Assembly: GCF_036588685.1 (NCBI RefSeq)
Contig: NC_086378.1
Coordinates: 20,747,578 to 20,811,577, forward strand
From: Mytilus trossulus
Lineage: Eukaryota > Mollusca > Bivalvia > Mytilida > Mytilidae
DNA: 64,000 bases
Direction of reading: 5' to 3'
The position numbers and the translations under genes were made by a program. A model generated the notes under the pieces. The model was not told the DNA's origin. It did not search any database and saw nothing but the letters and a program-made list of their open reading frames with translations. Numbering within the stretch: position 1 is the stretch's first letter; every line of letters begins with the position of its first letter. Positions 33,444 to 44,602 of the stretch are shown here, in pieces.

Positions 33444-35531
33444 ATGGGGACGGTAATGATTGTTTGTTTAGTATTTACTGTCTTTCTAATTTGCAATGGA
33501 CTCTCTCAGGAAAATATCACAGATAATTTACTTGGACAAGATTCGCTGATTGATTTCCTAAACCTAGATGTTATGAATGAAACTGAAACGGTTGGAAATA
33601 GTGGAACAAGTATTCTACCCGAAAGTTTGAATGATACTTGTTCAATAACAGAGACGAATGGAATTTACTTTTGTTATTGTTTAATTGACAAGAAACATTC
33701 TGGATTATGGGACTTCGCTGCCATTAGGAGATGGATCGTAAACTCGAATTATGAATTCCAATTTGATTTGAAATGTGTTAACTTTTCAAAGATTGTATTG
33801 CCTTGGCCACTCAAAGCGAAGAATATCGATTTTGTCAGGGTAAAAAGTTGTACTATAACTGGATTTTTTACGGACTATGGAAATCCCTATATCGAAACAA
33901 TTCCGGATCATCTTCGGGTCATGGACATATCCGAATCTATAATTCTTTGTGGACTTAAAGATTTGATGTCATTATTATTCAATTTCAGAGAGGTTACTGA
34001 AGATTACAATTGCGGCAATGATAAAACTTTACAAACTCTTATATATACAAATGTTACTTTGGAATATAATCTTGAAGAAATAAAATTGCTAAAAGATGGT
34101 CATTCGGAAAATTCAAATGATGATGTCATAGGAGCCGGAAGTAACATGATTGCAAAGACTCGCGAGCTTGACCACAGATGTACGTTCAGTGAGCTTGAAC
34201 AAATTGATCTGAGTACAAGCAGCACTAAGTCAAGGTATCTTCTCTCTATTCAAACTGAACTGTCAACATTTCCGAAGCTGACATTTTATAATTTGTCAAA
34301 CACTGGACAAAGTGAAATCGCCAAAGAATTTAAAATTTGGTGGAGATTCTTTCCAGAGATGAAATTATTAGATCTCTCTTACAATTTCATATCAACCCTT
34401 GACTTGGATCCGTCAGCCTACACGTGGAGTTCTTTCAAAATAAAAATAGATTTAAGATACAATAACATAACCGAATTATCACAAGAAGATTTGGAACTCC
34501 TCGGTAGCCTACCGAATGTAGACGTCGATATTAGATATAATCCGATACATTGTGAATGTTCAGATCATATGATTGAATTGTTGGAAATAATACATGATGA
34601 TACAAAATGGGAATCAATGGGACTGCATCGATATGATTATCTTAAAAATATGACCTGCAACTTACCGGACATACTGACAGGTAGAAAACTTTCAGAGATA
34701 ACTAAGTCTGATATATCATGCCCAATGTTCAGTGCATCATCACCAGCCCCTATAATAGTTCTAAGCATTTGCATACTAATTCTTATTGTTATCATTATAC
34801 TTTTGACAAAATTCAGAAAAGAAATATTTATTTTGACGTATACCAGATTTCATATCATACTTCCGTGTCAACCAGCAGAAGTTTCGGAGAACAAAACTTA
34901 TGATGCATTTGTATCGTACAGTAGTCAAGACGAAGAATGGGTTTCTAAGACGTTTAAAGAACTAGAGGCATCATCACAATCCGACGGTTACCATCAGTTC
35001 ATGTTTTGTCTTCACCATAGAGACTTTGTTCCTGGGAAGACAATTTTTGACAATGTTATAGACAGTGTGGAATCAAGCAGGCATACAGTGATTATTTTAT
35101 CAAAACATTTCTTACAAAGCCACTTTTGCATGTATGAATTTCATGAAGCTTTTCAGCAAAGTATTATAGAACGAAAACGGCACATGGTGGTCGTTTTAAT
35201 GGAAAATATTCCCGAGGGAGAACTTCCAACCGATTTGAAACGATGTCTCAAAACATTTACATATATAAGAAGAGACGATTCAATTTTCAAAGATCGATTA
35301 ATATTTGCAATGTCACATAAAGGGAGGAAAGAAAAGAAATCCATTAACACAAATACATCTTCGGAAGGCTTTAACAACACTGTATTTTCTTCATCGGAGA
35401 AGGATGTAACGCTTCGATTAGAGACATCCAGACCTCTGCATGACGACTCGGTGATTACGTTGAGTCAGATTGTACCTGATCTTGTGGTAGGACGTAATGA
35501 ATCTAAAAGTAATGGATATACATTAGCATAG
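33444..35531 (+). CDS. Toll-like receptor, short ectodomain (copy 3)
   Basis: Intact, intronless, 695 residues from the ATG at 33444 (MGTVMIVCL; an upstream GTG is in frame but not a credible start). Same plan as copy 1: signal peptide, Cys-rich start, two or three weak LRRs, LRR cap (about 366-426), membrane helix (about 435-455), TIR domain with YDAFVSYS (486-493) and BB loop RDFVPG (526-531), polar tail. In the TIR domain it differs from copy 1 at only a few sites (for example FMFCLHH for FRFCLHH, SHFCMYEF for SHYCMYEF), while residues 1-60, about 165-290 and the tail have many changes. Expected to signal through TIR adaptors like copy 1, with possibly different ligand binding. The matching 3' flank stops within about 10 bp of the stop codon. 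Confidence 0.93.
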   Translation: MGTVMIVCLVFTVFLICNGLSQENITDNLLGQDSLIDFLNLDVMNETETVGNSGTSILPESLNDTCSITETNGIYFCYCLIDKKHSGLWDFAAIRRWIVNSNYEFQFDLKCVNFSKIVLPWPLKAKNIDFVRVKSCTITGFFTDYGNPYIETIPDHLRVMDISESIILCGLKDLMSLLFNFREVTEDYNCGNDKTLQTLIYTNVTLEYNLEEIKLLKDGHSENSNDDVIGAGSNMIAKTRELDHRCTFSELEQIDLSTSSTKSRYLLSIQTELSTFPKLTFYNLSNTGQSEIAKEFKIWWRFFPEMKLLDLSYNFISTLDLDPSAYTWSSFKIKIDLRYNNITELSQEDLELLGSLPNVDVDIRYNPIHCECSDHMIELLEIIHDDTKWESMGLHRYDYLKNMTCNLPDILTGRKLSEITKSDISCPMFSASSPAPIIVLSICILILIVIIILLTKFRKEIFILTYTRFHIILPCQPAEVSENKTYDAFVSYSSQDEEWVSKTFKELEASSQSDGYHQFMFCLHHRDFVPGKTIFDNVIDSVESSRHTVIILSKHFLQSHFCMYEFHEAFQQSIIERKRHMVVVLMENIPEGELPTDLKRCLKTFTYIRRDDSIFKDRLIFAMSHKGRKEKKSINTNTSSEGFNNTVFSSSEKDVTLRLETSRPLHDDSVITLSQIVPDLVVGRNESKSNGYTLA

Positions 35532-35594
35532 TTTAATGATAATCTTTCAATGCAATAGTTTTATCTGATGTGTTTCTGTGATAATTTTCTTGGT

Positions 35595-35800
35595 GTGAAA
35601 CAGGACAACTCCGCTCTCCGCTCTTATTCTTATTATTCATTAACGATGTAATTGGTGATCCGCAAGTGGATACTGGTTATTTCATATATTTGATATATTT
35701 TGTTAACGAAACCGTTATGACACTAAAGTATCCCGATGCTTTGCAAAAAGTGTTAGCTAAACTTATCTGTAAATACGGACAAAAGAAATGTTGTTATCTT
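35595..35800 (+). mobile_element. LINE reverse-transcriptase fragment
   Basis: One frame starting near 35605 reads GQLRSPLLFLLFINDVIGDP, then LKYPDALQKVLAKLICKYGQ. 'SPLLF-x-LFINDV' is a reverse-transcriptase motif of LINE ORF2, and 'LQ...L..L' with 'Y' and Trp/Lys follows it in that family. The catalytic YxDD segment is degenerate and the frame is soon lost. It lies 75 bp behind the TLR copy 3 stop, so it may mark where the duplicated 3' flank was replaced. Confidence 0.65.
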
Positions 35801-36205
35801 TCGAAAAAGTTGGGTGCCCGTAACTGAGTATATCTTATTTCGAAAGTCAATGCCTGAATATGCCTGTGTTTGTCAGTTTTGTAAAAGGAACAATATTGAA
35901 GATAATTGTGTGTTTGTGCAGATGTGTCTTGTTATACACACTTAGATTGTATTGCCAAAAGATTATTATTCATGTCAAAATGCACGAAGGCATTTTTCTT
36001 TTTCACTGAGCTGAATCAAAAAACTTATCCAATAACTATGTATAAATATTCAAAGGCGGCATTGAAATTGAGATCATCAATTATGTATCAGTTTAAATGT
36101 TGTACAAAAGTATGCGTCATAAAACATAATATCTGCATAATTAATTTTTTTCTTCTTTAGATTAAATTGTAATTGTCTCGTACATGTCATAGCGAATTTG
36201 TAGCA

Positions 36206-36402
36206 ACGTGGATTCATTATTATGCATTCGATACCAATTTTCGTGGATACCGTGTGTACAGGTGAACCAAAAAATTAAATGTTCAACAATGTAATTTTGT
36301 TAAAAGCTTGTATGCATACTTCGGCTAAACCACAAAATTAAATGTCCACGAATTGTCCATCATCCACGAAAATTGGTATCCACAAAAATAAATAAAACCA
36401 AA
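36206..36402. mobile_element. Inverted-repeat element, family H
   Basis: A perfect 18-bp inverted pair, ATACCAATTTTCGTGGAT (36231-36248) and its inverse (36362-36379), inside weaker outer arms (GTGGATTCATT; AAAATAAATAAAACC). Related to 42142-42351. Confidence 0.7.
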
Positions 36403-36569
36403 GTATAAGAGATAATGTTTAACCTTGAAATTTTCATGGGCTATGCATATATAATCTTTATATACCTTCTTATATTATTATAAGCAATGTTGTTGCTAAA
36501 GCAATTAAGATTCGTCTGATGTTTTTGTAAATACATATTTTTTTTGTAAATGATATGTTGTCACAAAAA

Positions 36570-36745
36570 TTGTAGTGTTTTTATGTTGCTTAGTCTTTAG
36601 TTTTCTATGTTGTGTCTTGTGTAATGTTGTTTGTCTGGTTTTTAAAAAAAATAATTTTCTATCCATGGAGTTGTCAGCTTATTTTCGAGCTATGAGATTA
36701 AATGTCCCTTTGATATCATTTGCCCCTCTCTTCTACTGTATTGTT
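36570..36745 (+). repeat. Family G retroelement tail piece
   Basis: CTTTAGTTTTCTATGTTGTG through GTCCCTTTGATATCATTTGC, the forward 3'-tail unit. Confidence 0.7.
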
Positions 36746-36749
36746 ATAT

Positions 36750-38280
36750 ATTTTATCTCGAATAATATCACATTCTTATTTTTTATGAGTTTATTCTCAG
36801 TGTTGAATATAAGTTATTAAAATCGTAAGAACATACAGTTCGGAGGCTGAACTTGTATTTATTATTGTATAGAGGCCAGCCGGAGCCCGTCTACGGTTGC
36901 TGGATTTTCTTGTTGCGTTGAACACCCATTGGTGGCCTTGGAATATTTTCAGCCCTGTGACACATTCCCCGTATATATTGTCAATTATAGCTGTATGGTT
37001 AAATGAAAAAAGGATATCTTAACTTGTAATCAACTTAGTTTACATGTAAAGATGAGAGTATCTGACTTGTTTTTCTGGTTTCTAAATATTTGAAAGAACA
37101 ATTTGGATTCATTGAAAAGTTTTCAAATATGAGCAAATTATTGTACTAACTCAACTTCCAGCATTGAATGAAAATATTTTGATAGAATATATACTCCACT
37201 TCTAACGAAAGCATTGCAAACAATTTATATATTTAATCGGTGGGAACGTAACTATCTTTTAAATTATCCTTTCGTTACTTTTCTTCATAGTAATATATAA
37301 TTTTATCATGCAGATAGTGGCATTCTCAACACACTGTAACATAAGATTGATTGCATGTTGCTTTTTGTCAAAACATTTGATGAGATGCAAAACACACTTT
37401 ATATTTCTTCAAACATATATTGTGTATTACATATCATTCATGATAAAAGGAAATCGTAGTCGTAACTACCAAGGGACCTAGCAAAACAAAAAGTTGGGAA
37501 AAAATCCCAGGCGACACCAATGAAAAACGACACAAAAACAAACAGTAGTAAAAAAACCATTATGGTTTATATAAGACTACTTGTAAAACATGATAGGATA
37601 CAAATCTTCGTAATTTGTACAACAAAAAAATAATAATGAGGTACGATAGGGGAATAATGACTTACGCGAACAGGAAACATAATAATAGTATGTTTACAAT
37701 AATTATTCATAAGCTTGTAGCTGTTAGCTATAAATATATAAGTAATAATAATAAACTTATACTAAATATACATAAACATATGTTTGGTGTTTTTTCAGTT
37801 AATTTTTCAAGATAGCCATGTATATAAAGTACAATTGTGATGATGACGAATTTCTTCCTTTATTCGAGAACAATCTAATTGATATTTAAAACTGGGATTT
37901 TACTATGTTCATAACTTCGATGAACCAAAGCAAGATATATATCGACCTGTATTTAAATCAAACTGGTTCTCTTGGTATACAATATAGTCTGATACATGTA
38001 TATATTTTAAATTCATTATTGCACTATAGTTCCGTAACTTTCTATCCAGGCGTATAAGCCAACATCGACAAGTGCGTACATTTTTTAAATCAATATTTTT
38101 GGTATGTTCCAGTCTGTCCTTTACTATTGACAAATTACATTTCCCCAAATTAACCCTCGGAAAAAATATGTATATAGATTTTTATTTCTTCAAATCTTTT
38201 TTTTTGTGGTATTTTTTATATTTTCATAAATAATATTCTTTACACCAGAAATGTTATTTATAAACAAGCGTACGAGTTAA
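36750..38280. other. Intergenic DNA behind TLR copy 3
   Basis: 36860-36970 has a reverse family B fragment. 37370-37740 aligns with 15230-15620 behind TLR copy 1. No ORF with a recognisable domain. Confidence 0.45.
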
Positions 38281-38550
38281 GTTATTGGCATCATATCACT
38301 TTCGGAGACACAAGACAGAGATGTGTATTATACACCTGATAGTTCAAAATTGAAAGTTATAAGTCTGCCGTGTACACTGATCAATACCTACAGAAGTGAA
38401 ACGATGCATGAACTTGCAAGCCCGACAGGAAATCGCTTGAATACCTGGACGTGTCACCTGAGTCCTCACACCCCTCACAATACCTTTGGGAGTAATACCT
38501 TTAGCCATGCTGGTGATCAGATGAGGAAAGATCCGAATTTATTTGAATAA
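38281..38550 (+). CDS. Possible terminal exon of an unrecognised gene
   Basis: An open frame from just after a TAA at 38278-38280 to TAA at 38548-38550, whose stop overlaps AATAAA (GAATAAAG). The product is polar and not repetitive (ETQDRDVYYTPDSSKLKVIS; NTFGSNTFSHAGDQMRKDP), and its G+C is higher than that of the surroundings. There is no good start, so it would be a last exon, with an acceptor perhaps at TTCGGAG or ACACAAG around 38300-38313. I recognise no family. It could be a chance open frame; no other exon was found upstream. Confidence 0.3.
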   Translation, partial: VIGIISLSETQDRDVYYTPDSSKLKVISLPCTLINTYRSETMHELASPTGNRLNTWTCHLSPHTPHNTFGSNTFSHAGDQMRKDPNLFE

Positions 38551-38559
38551 AGTTTATTA

Positions 38560-39180
38560 CTTTAAAGAATTATGAACGAATTAGATTTTTGAAAACAATT
38601 TTCACGGAACACTTATTTATTATTTGAACTTTGACTGTTTAACTAATTCCAATATTAACAGTTTAAAAATAACAGATATATAATAATGGTCACTGATTTA
38701 AACAAAATAAGAACATTTTCCGTATCAAGTTATAGTTAGTCAGATAAAACAATCGTACGATTGACAAGATATCGACACGCAATTACGACTACATCGGTTA
38801 CTGTAGTTTTGGTCCTTTGTGTTTTATAGACATATCGTGATTATAATCGTAGAAGGTTACAAAATGGCGGAGCGTAGAAAATTGATACTCAAAATTTAAA
38901 ATCGATGTTGATCTCTTATCTAGCGGAATAAAACTTTAATATCTATAAATTTGAGCCTTTTTATACAGAATGGACATAATATCAATTTTTGATTTTTTTG
39001 CGAAGTTTCCCTTTAATGTTGTTTAATAAACCCACTTTTAAATCATCCAAGACGGGAGAAAACACCATAGCAATTCAAATGATTATTTATCAACAGGGAC
39101 CATTACATGTGAGAGCCCCAGATTTTAAAAATTAAGCTAAACAAAAACATGGTCTTCCTTCAGTAAAATGTAAAATCGCA
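38560..39180. repeat. Repeat-like intergenic DNA with AAAATGGCGGAGC
   Basis: Includes TTACAAAATGGCGGAGCGTA and TTGCGAAGTTTCCCTTTAA, which I recall as recurring in bivalve sequence. The Kozak-like ATG at about 38865 opens only a dozen codons, so it is not a gene. Confidence 0.4.
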
Positions 39181-39289
39181 AAAAAACTGAACTCCAAGGA
39201 AAAATCAAAACTGAAAGCTTAAACACATCAAACAAATGGACATTATAACTGAACTAGTATTATACATATTTGCTGCATTAAAGACATAT

Positions 39290-39370
39290 TGGTGATCTTC
39301 TGCTGTTGTCCGTTCTATGGTTGGGTGTTGTTGTCTCTTTGACACATTCCCTATTTCCATTCTTAATTTT
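39290..39370 (-). repeat. Family B repeat fragment (reverse)
   Basis: GTTGTTGTCTCTTTGACACA and neighbours, the inverse of the unit start at 3346. Confidence 0.7.
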
Positions 39371-39465
39371 ACAAAAAATCTCATATGCCTGACTTGGTAC
39401 AGGCATTTTCTTATGTAGAAAACTGTAAAGATTTTGTTTTAATTTTCAAACCAGAGCAGAACGTA

Positions 39466-39900
39466 ACTGCTAAATGTTTAACAATTCCAGGACAGGAAAA
39501 ATGATCTATATTTCAAACGTAACACGACAGGTACCATATGTAAAGCAGAACCTGACTGCTAAATGTTTGACATGTTCCTTCCAGGACAGGAAAAATGATC
39601 TATATTTCAAACGCAACACGACAGGTGCATATGAAGAGCAGAACCTGACTGCTAAATGTTTAACATGTTCCTTCCAGGACAGGAAAAATGATCTATATTT
39701 CAAACGCAACACTACAGGTGCATATGTAAAGCAGAACCTTATTGCTAAATGTTTGACATGTTCCTTCCAGGACAGGAAAAATGATCTTAATTTCCAACGC
39801 AACACGACAGGTGCATATGAAGAGCAGAACCTGACTGCTAAATGTTTGACATGTTCCTTCCAGGAAATATGATCTCTATTTCCAACGCAACACGACAGGT
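39466..39900 (+). repeat. 93-bp tandem repeat (satellite) from a retroelement tail
   Basis: About 4.5 units of 93 bp (core TTCCAGGACAGGAAAAATGA; AACACGACAGGTGCATATG), 90-97% alike. Because 93 is a multiple of three, both strands stay open and code 31-residue repeats (RKNDLYFKRNTTGAY on plus). The last unit runs into GTGCCATATGTAGAGCAGAA and the family G tail (39900-39970), and each unit holds the start of that tail, so the array grew from a retroelement 3' end. Confidence 0.85.
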
Positions 39901-40034
39901 GCCATATGTAGAGCAGAACCTAAGATCACCCCTGTTTTTGGTGGGGTTCTTGTTGTTGTTGTGTCCATATTTGTGACATTTTGTTCACGCATCTTTGTCA
40001 ACATAATGGAATTTGAAGCAACTGTCGTACAATA

Positions 40035-40190
40035 AATAAAGGCAACAGTAGTATACCGCTGTTCAAAACTCATATATTCATGGACAAAAACCAAATCGGG
40101 GCAACAAACCAAAACTGAGGGAAACGTATTAAATATAAGAGGAGAACAACGACACAACATTAAAATGTAACACACACAGAAACGGACTAA
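40035..40190 (+). repeat. Family E repeat copy
   Basis: GTAGTATACCGCTGTTCAAA through AACATTAAAATGTAACACAC; matches 14882-15080 and 48390-48530. Confidence 0.7.
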
Positions 40191-40199
40191 GCATTGAGA

Positions 40200-41890
40200 G
40201 GTTTAGCGCTATAAACCCAGGTTCAATCCTACATTAAATTTTTACATTTGAAAATGCCTGTACCATGTCAGGAAAATGACAGTTGTTATCCATTCGTTTG
40301 ATGTGTTTTGTCATTTGATTTTGCAATGTTATTGGGGACTTTCCGATTGAATATTCCTCGGAGTTCAGTATTTTCTTAATTTACTTTTTCCCTGCACAGA
40401 CCATCAGTAGGTGATCATAAGACAGAAAACCGAGACATTTCAACTTTTCAACAATTAAAATTGAAATTTACAACTGCACTCATCTCATAATTATTCATTT
40501 TAAGGACTTATGTGTGTAATTAAATAATATGTAAAGTATCCTCTTACACAATATATAAGTAATATCATACAAAACTGCAGAAAATAAATAATTGCAGGAT
40601 TTATTCAGAATCAACTGTGGCCAATCAAGAGACTAAATATGAAAATTTAACCATGGCACAATCCCACAATGGCGGGATATTAAAGTACAGAGCCGCATCA
40701 TTGGTATCATAGAAACACAAAAGAGCATAAAGACAAATTACATTAGCAAAATGTATGACAAGAATACAAACATTATCATAGAGCAATAACACAATGACAA
40801 GATGAATAACTACAGAGTCACGTCAAATGGATATCACCAAAAACGGACACAATTATTTTCATTTACCTGTGTATATTTTTGTATTTGGAGGCTTTTTGTT
40901 TGAGGTTATTGTTGAACAATTTTTAAATTGTTTAACATCTCACAGCGGTATACTACTGTTGCCTGTATTTATTCATCATTATTTTATTGATTTTGAATTT
41001 ACATTGTATCATAGCTTAAATGTATTCGTTCAGTGTATGTTCACTTTTTTAATGTATCTTTTTATTGAGTCGAGTCATTTCAAATGCTATCTTATAGTGT
41101 GTCTTTCTATGTTGTGATGTTTCACTATTGTTTCTGATAAGGGTGCAGGTTGGTACTCTTATCAGAAACATTGCATTTGTTTGCACCCATCCTAATTCAG
41201 CAATATGATGTTCAGTAGTTGTCTTTTGTTGATGTTGTTCATACGTGTTTTTCCGTTTTCCCGTTTCATTGGTTTTATACTAGTCATCATTTGGACCTGT
41301 ATAGCTTGCTGCTCGGTCTGAGACAAGGCTCCGCGGTGAAGACTATATTTTGACCTCTAATTGTTTACTTGTATAAATTGTGACTTGAATGGAGCGTCTT
41401 TTCATTGGTTCTCATACCACATCTTCGTATATCTATTTAGTACTAGGGTAAAGGATTCGTTATTAAAAAACTATAAACTATATTCAACGTGTTACATAAA
41501 ATCGTTAGATTTTGTATTGTTTTTCCTATATGTTTGCTACACAATATTTTGTTGATTTTGAAACAAATAAAAAATACTGTGTCAAATGTTTTTTTTGTTT
41601 GTTTGTTTTTTGTTGTTTTTTTTTTAAATTAAACGTAATTTATCCATGTTGTCGATTACAATGTCAATGTTTACTAAGGAAATGGAAGATGCAATAAATA
41701 TAAGGGGAAATATGTTGAAATATGATAAAAGAAAATTTTACAAAACTATTGAATATATTTTAACCCCATCTCCCGGTCTCAAAAAGTATTTAATGTGTAT
41801 AATATTGAAAATCTTAAGTCTATTCATAGATTACACAAATATAGAGCTATTGAAACAAGATTGCATTTCATGAGAGGATGATTGTATATT
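40200..41890. other. Intergenic DNA with repeat scraps
   Basis: Contains a reverse family E scrap (about 40940-40965) and a reverse family C scrap (about 41385-41445). ORFs at 40827, 41361 and 41646 are AT-rich without domains; none is called. Confidence 0.4.
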
Positions 41891-41910
41891 CAAAGAACAA
41901 AAAGAATGGG

Positions 41911-42135
41911 CTTGGTCAAATTTTGAGCTGGAAGTAGATATAGTAATATTCAATATTGGATAACCCAACTCTTCCGGACCAGGCATATCATGTTACACGT
42001 TTTCAATCTATATAAAGGTAGATAAATGCGAAGTTAATCTATGCAATGGTATACGATATTTGCATATTAAAGGGAAATAACAATATAACATTTTGTGCAG
42101 GTAAACATTCAATTTTGTATACGACAAAAACGAGT
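41911..42135 (+). repeat. Direct repeat, left copy
   Basis: CTTGGTCAAATTTTGAGCTG, CAACTCTTCCGGACCAGGCA and AATCTATATAAAGGTAGATA recur in the same order at 44603-44830. The copies are about 2.7 kb apart and about 85-90% alike by eye. Confidence 0.75.
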
Positions 42136-42141
42136 AGAAAA

Positions 42142-42351
42142 ACTGTGGATTCATTTTTATTCGTTGGATACCACTTTTCGTGGGTTTCGTTGGTACAGGT
42201 TAAGCACGAAATCAAATATTCAACGAATTACAAATATCATATAGGCTTTGTATACAGAGACTGCTAAACCACGAACTCAAATATCCAGGAAAATGCAAGT
42301 TTTCCTCTATCCACGAAAATTGATACTCACGAAAATAAATGAATCCACAGT
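42142..42351. mobile_element. 210-bp inverted-repeat MITE, family H
   Basis: The ends ACTGTGGATTCATTT (42142) and its inverse (ending 42351) continue as inverted TCGTTGGATACCACTTTTCG and CGAAAATTGATACTCACGAA. Inserted at the end of the direct repeat's left copy. Confidence 0.75.
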
Positions 42352-42550
42352 ATACACTTAATTTATATATAAAGAAGATAAATCTATTTGTATCAGTTTT
42401 TTTTTAAATGTTTCATACTTCTAGAACCATGCACCTGTCTTTTTGCGTCTTTTTATTGTTCGACTCTTTTTCATAAACCTTTATCTTGGAAACCTAATTG
42501 AATGCTCGATATAACGTTGTGTTTTTTATTGGCATGACTAGTACTATTAT

Positions 42551-42652
42551 TTACATAGTGTGCTAGTGACCTAATACAGTACTTCGCTCCCATCCCATAT
42601 GGAATTTACTGACCCCATATATACCGAATTACGTCACTAGCACACTATGTAA
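42551..42652. mobile_element. 102-bp MITE with perfect 20-bp terminal repeats
   Basis: TTACATAGTGTGCTAGTGAC at 42551-42570 is exactly inverted at 42633-42652. TA next to CATAG at each end would fit a Tc1/mariner-type target. Only 62 bp lie between the arms. Confidence 0.85.
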
Positions 42653-42899
42653 CGAATTTATCTTACCGACTATCTTAAAGTGTAAAATTTAGACTAGTGA
42701 CATATCAAAATAAGCAAGTATCCAGTACAATTAGCATTAACATGATTTAGCAACTACTTCCTTCGATCCTACAAAAACAGATGCCAACAATGACAACTTG
42801 TTAGATTTAAATGTGTTCTATGAATTTATTTCACTTTATCATTACTTTCTTCGTCTGTCGAAACGTTTAATATTTTTTTCTCAGCACTCTTTTGTTTTT

Positions 42900-43060
42900 T
42901 CTAAAGGAACTTAACACCACTACTTACCGTGTATGAAATAAGCCCCGCCTCCTTATTACCTTATATGGAATATAAAGGCACGTAACTCCACTATTAACCG
43001 TGTATGAAATAAGCCCCGCCTCCCAACTAACCTAATATCAAATATATACAGTTTCCACGA
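42900..43060 (+). repeat. Twofold tandem repeat of about 78 bp
   Basis: CCGTGTATGAAATAAGCCCC occurs twice, with matching flanks (ACTACTTA or ACTATTAA before, GCCTCC after). Confidence 0.8.
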
Positions 43061-43069
43061 GGACGCTTT

Positions 43070-44600
43070 TAACCAATCATATTCATAAAAATTGATAGAA
43101 GGTAAGATAAAGTGTTGTATTCGTCATAACTCGGCCGATTCCGTATCTAACGGAGGAACGAAGAGTTACAGATTGATCCGAGGATTGCCGATTGTGCAGT
43201 CTTGAACAAAAGGAGCATCAAACAATATCGAACTTTAAGGAAAATTCAAAACGGAAAGTCCTTTATCAAACGGCAAAATCAAAAGTGAAAAACATCGAAT
43301 AAAAGGAAAACAACTGTCATATTCTTCATTTGGTAAAGAAATTTCCTGATGTGGGAAATGGTGGATTAATTAGATATGAGAAGATGTGGTTTCAGTGCAA
43401 ATGAGACAACTCTCCGTCACAATTTGTAAAAGAAAACCACAATAGGTCAAAGAACGGTCTTCAACACTGAGCCTTCGCTCACATCTGACAGCAAGCTATA
43501 AACCAGGTTTTATAGCTAGCCTAATCTCTCCCTTGTATGGCAGTCACATAGATGCAATGGTGGATGGGGAATTCAGTTGCCCCTGGAAATAGAGGAAAGG
43601 TTGAAAATGAACATATATTTAACCTTGTAACAGAAAAACTACAGAAGCATTAGAAAGTTAATGCACTGTATTACGCGCATATAGAGGGTTGGAATCAACT
43701 TTTATATCTTACTGGATTTAAACGTCCCCATTTCCCGGACGTGGAACCGATTTCATTTTACTTTTACATCCCACTCAGCATGGATTCGTTCGAATAGAAT
43801 ATAGATTTATACTTGCCTCTTTTGGATATCTACGCTATAATTAAACAGAAAAAAAAACACACAAGAAAAAAAGTCAAATGATAAAAGTTACAAAATATGA
43901 TTGAGTAAAATCATACATCCAACATTTGAATGTGTTTCGAATATATCTATGTGACCTTTTGTATTTGTGACTTTATGACCATTTTCTTACAAAATATATT
44001 ATTACTTTACCCTGTATATGTGTGCACACCATTTAACAATGCTCATACAAAATATATACTGTTCCAGTGACCTTTTACATTCGCCTTCTCCCAAGATAAA
44101 AGTATCTGCCAGAATTAAATTATTTAAAAAAAAAATCAAAATAACTACCGGAAATATCATCAGGCGCTAATTTATGCAAATCTTTATAGTTCAAATATTT
44201 CTCAACAAATGATTTGATTCACCCTGCTTAACGTCAACACATTTCTTCATGGTACCACAAACGACGTCATTTATACTTTTACAGATATGCCTTTCTTGTT
44301 ATACAGTTATATGAAGAGTCAAAAGAAATGGCTGACAGAATCCTGAAACAAATTCAATTGAAATTATCCGTAACACAGAAAGTAATAAAGGTGTCACACT
44401 GCTCCTAAGTGCCTGCATTCAATTTGAACGTTTCACAATAAGGCCAAGCATTTTGAAGCGTTTACTACCTGTTTTTTATATATCATGATATGGTGCAGTC
44501 GTTTCGATTTTTAACAGTCTTTTTCCAACTAAGATATAAAAGAAACCTCGAAAATCAAACCGATCCATGATGCACAATAAGTAATATTAAAAAATAAATT
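43070..44600. other. Intergenic DNA with repeat scraps
   Basis: About 43240-43340 and 43500-43530 match the repeat at 61790-62050 (AAAATTCAAAACGGAAAGTC; TTTTATAGCTAGCC). A family C copy sits at 43378-43510 (GAAGATGTGGTTTCAGTGCA). The rest shows nothing. Confidence 0.5.
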
Positions 44601-44602
44601 GA

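Noticed and set aside
39474-39872. 132-residue repetitive protein, or a CRISPR-like array
   Set aside because: The 93-bp units have no unique spacers, the DNA is animal, and both strands are open only because 93 is divisible by three. Called as a satellite.
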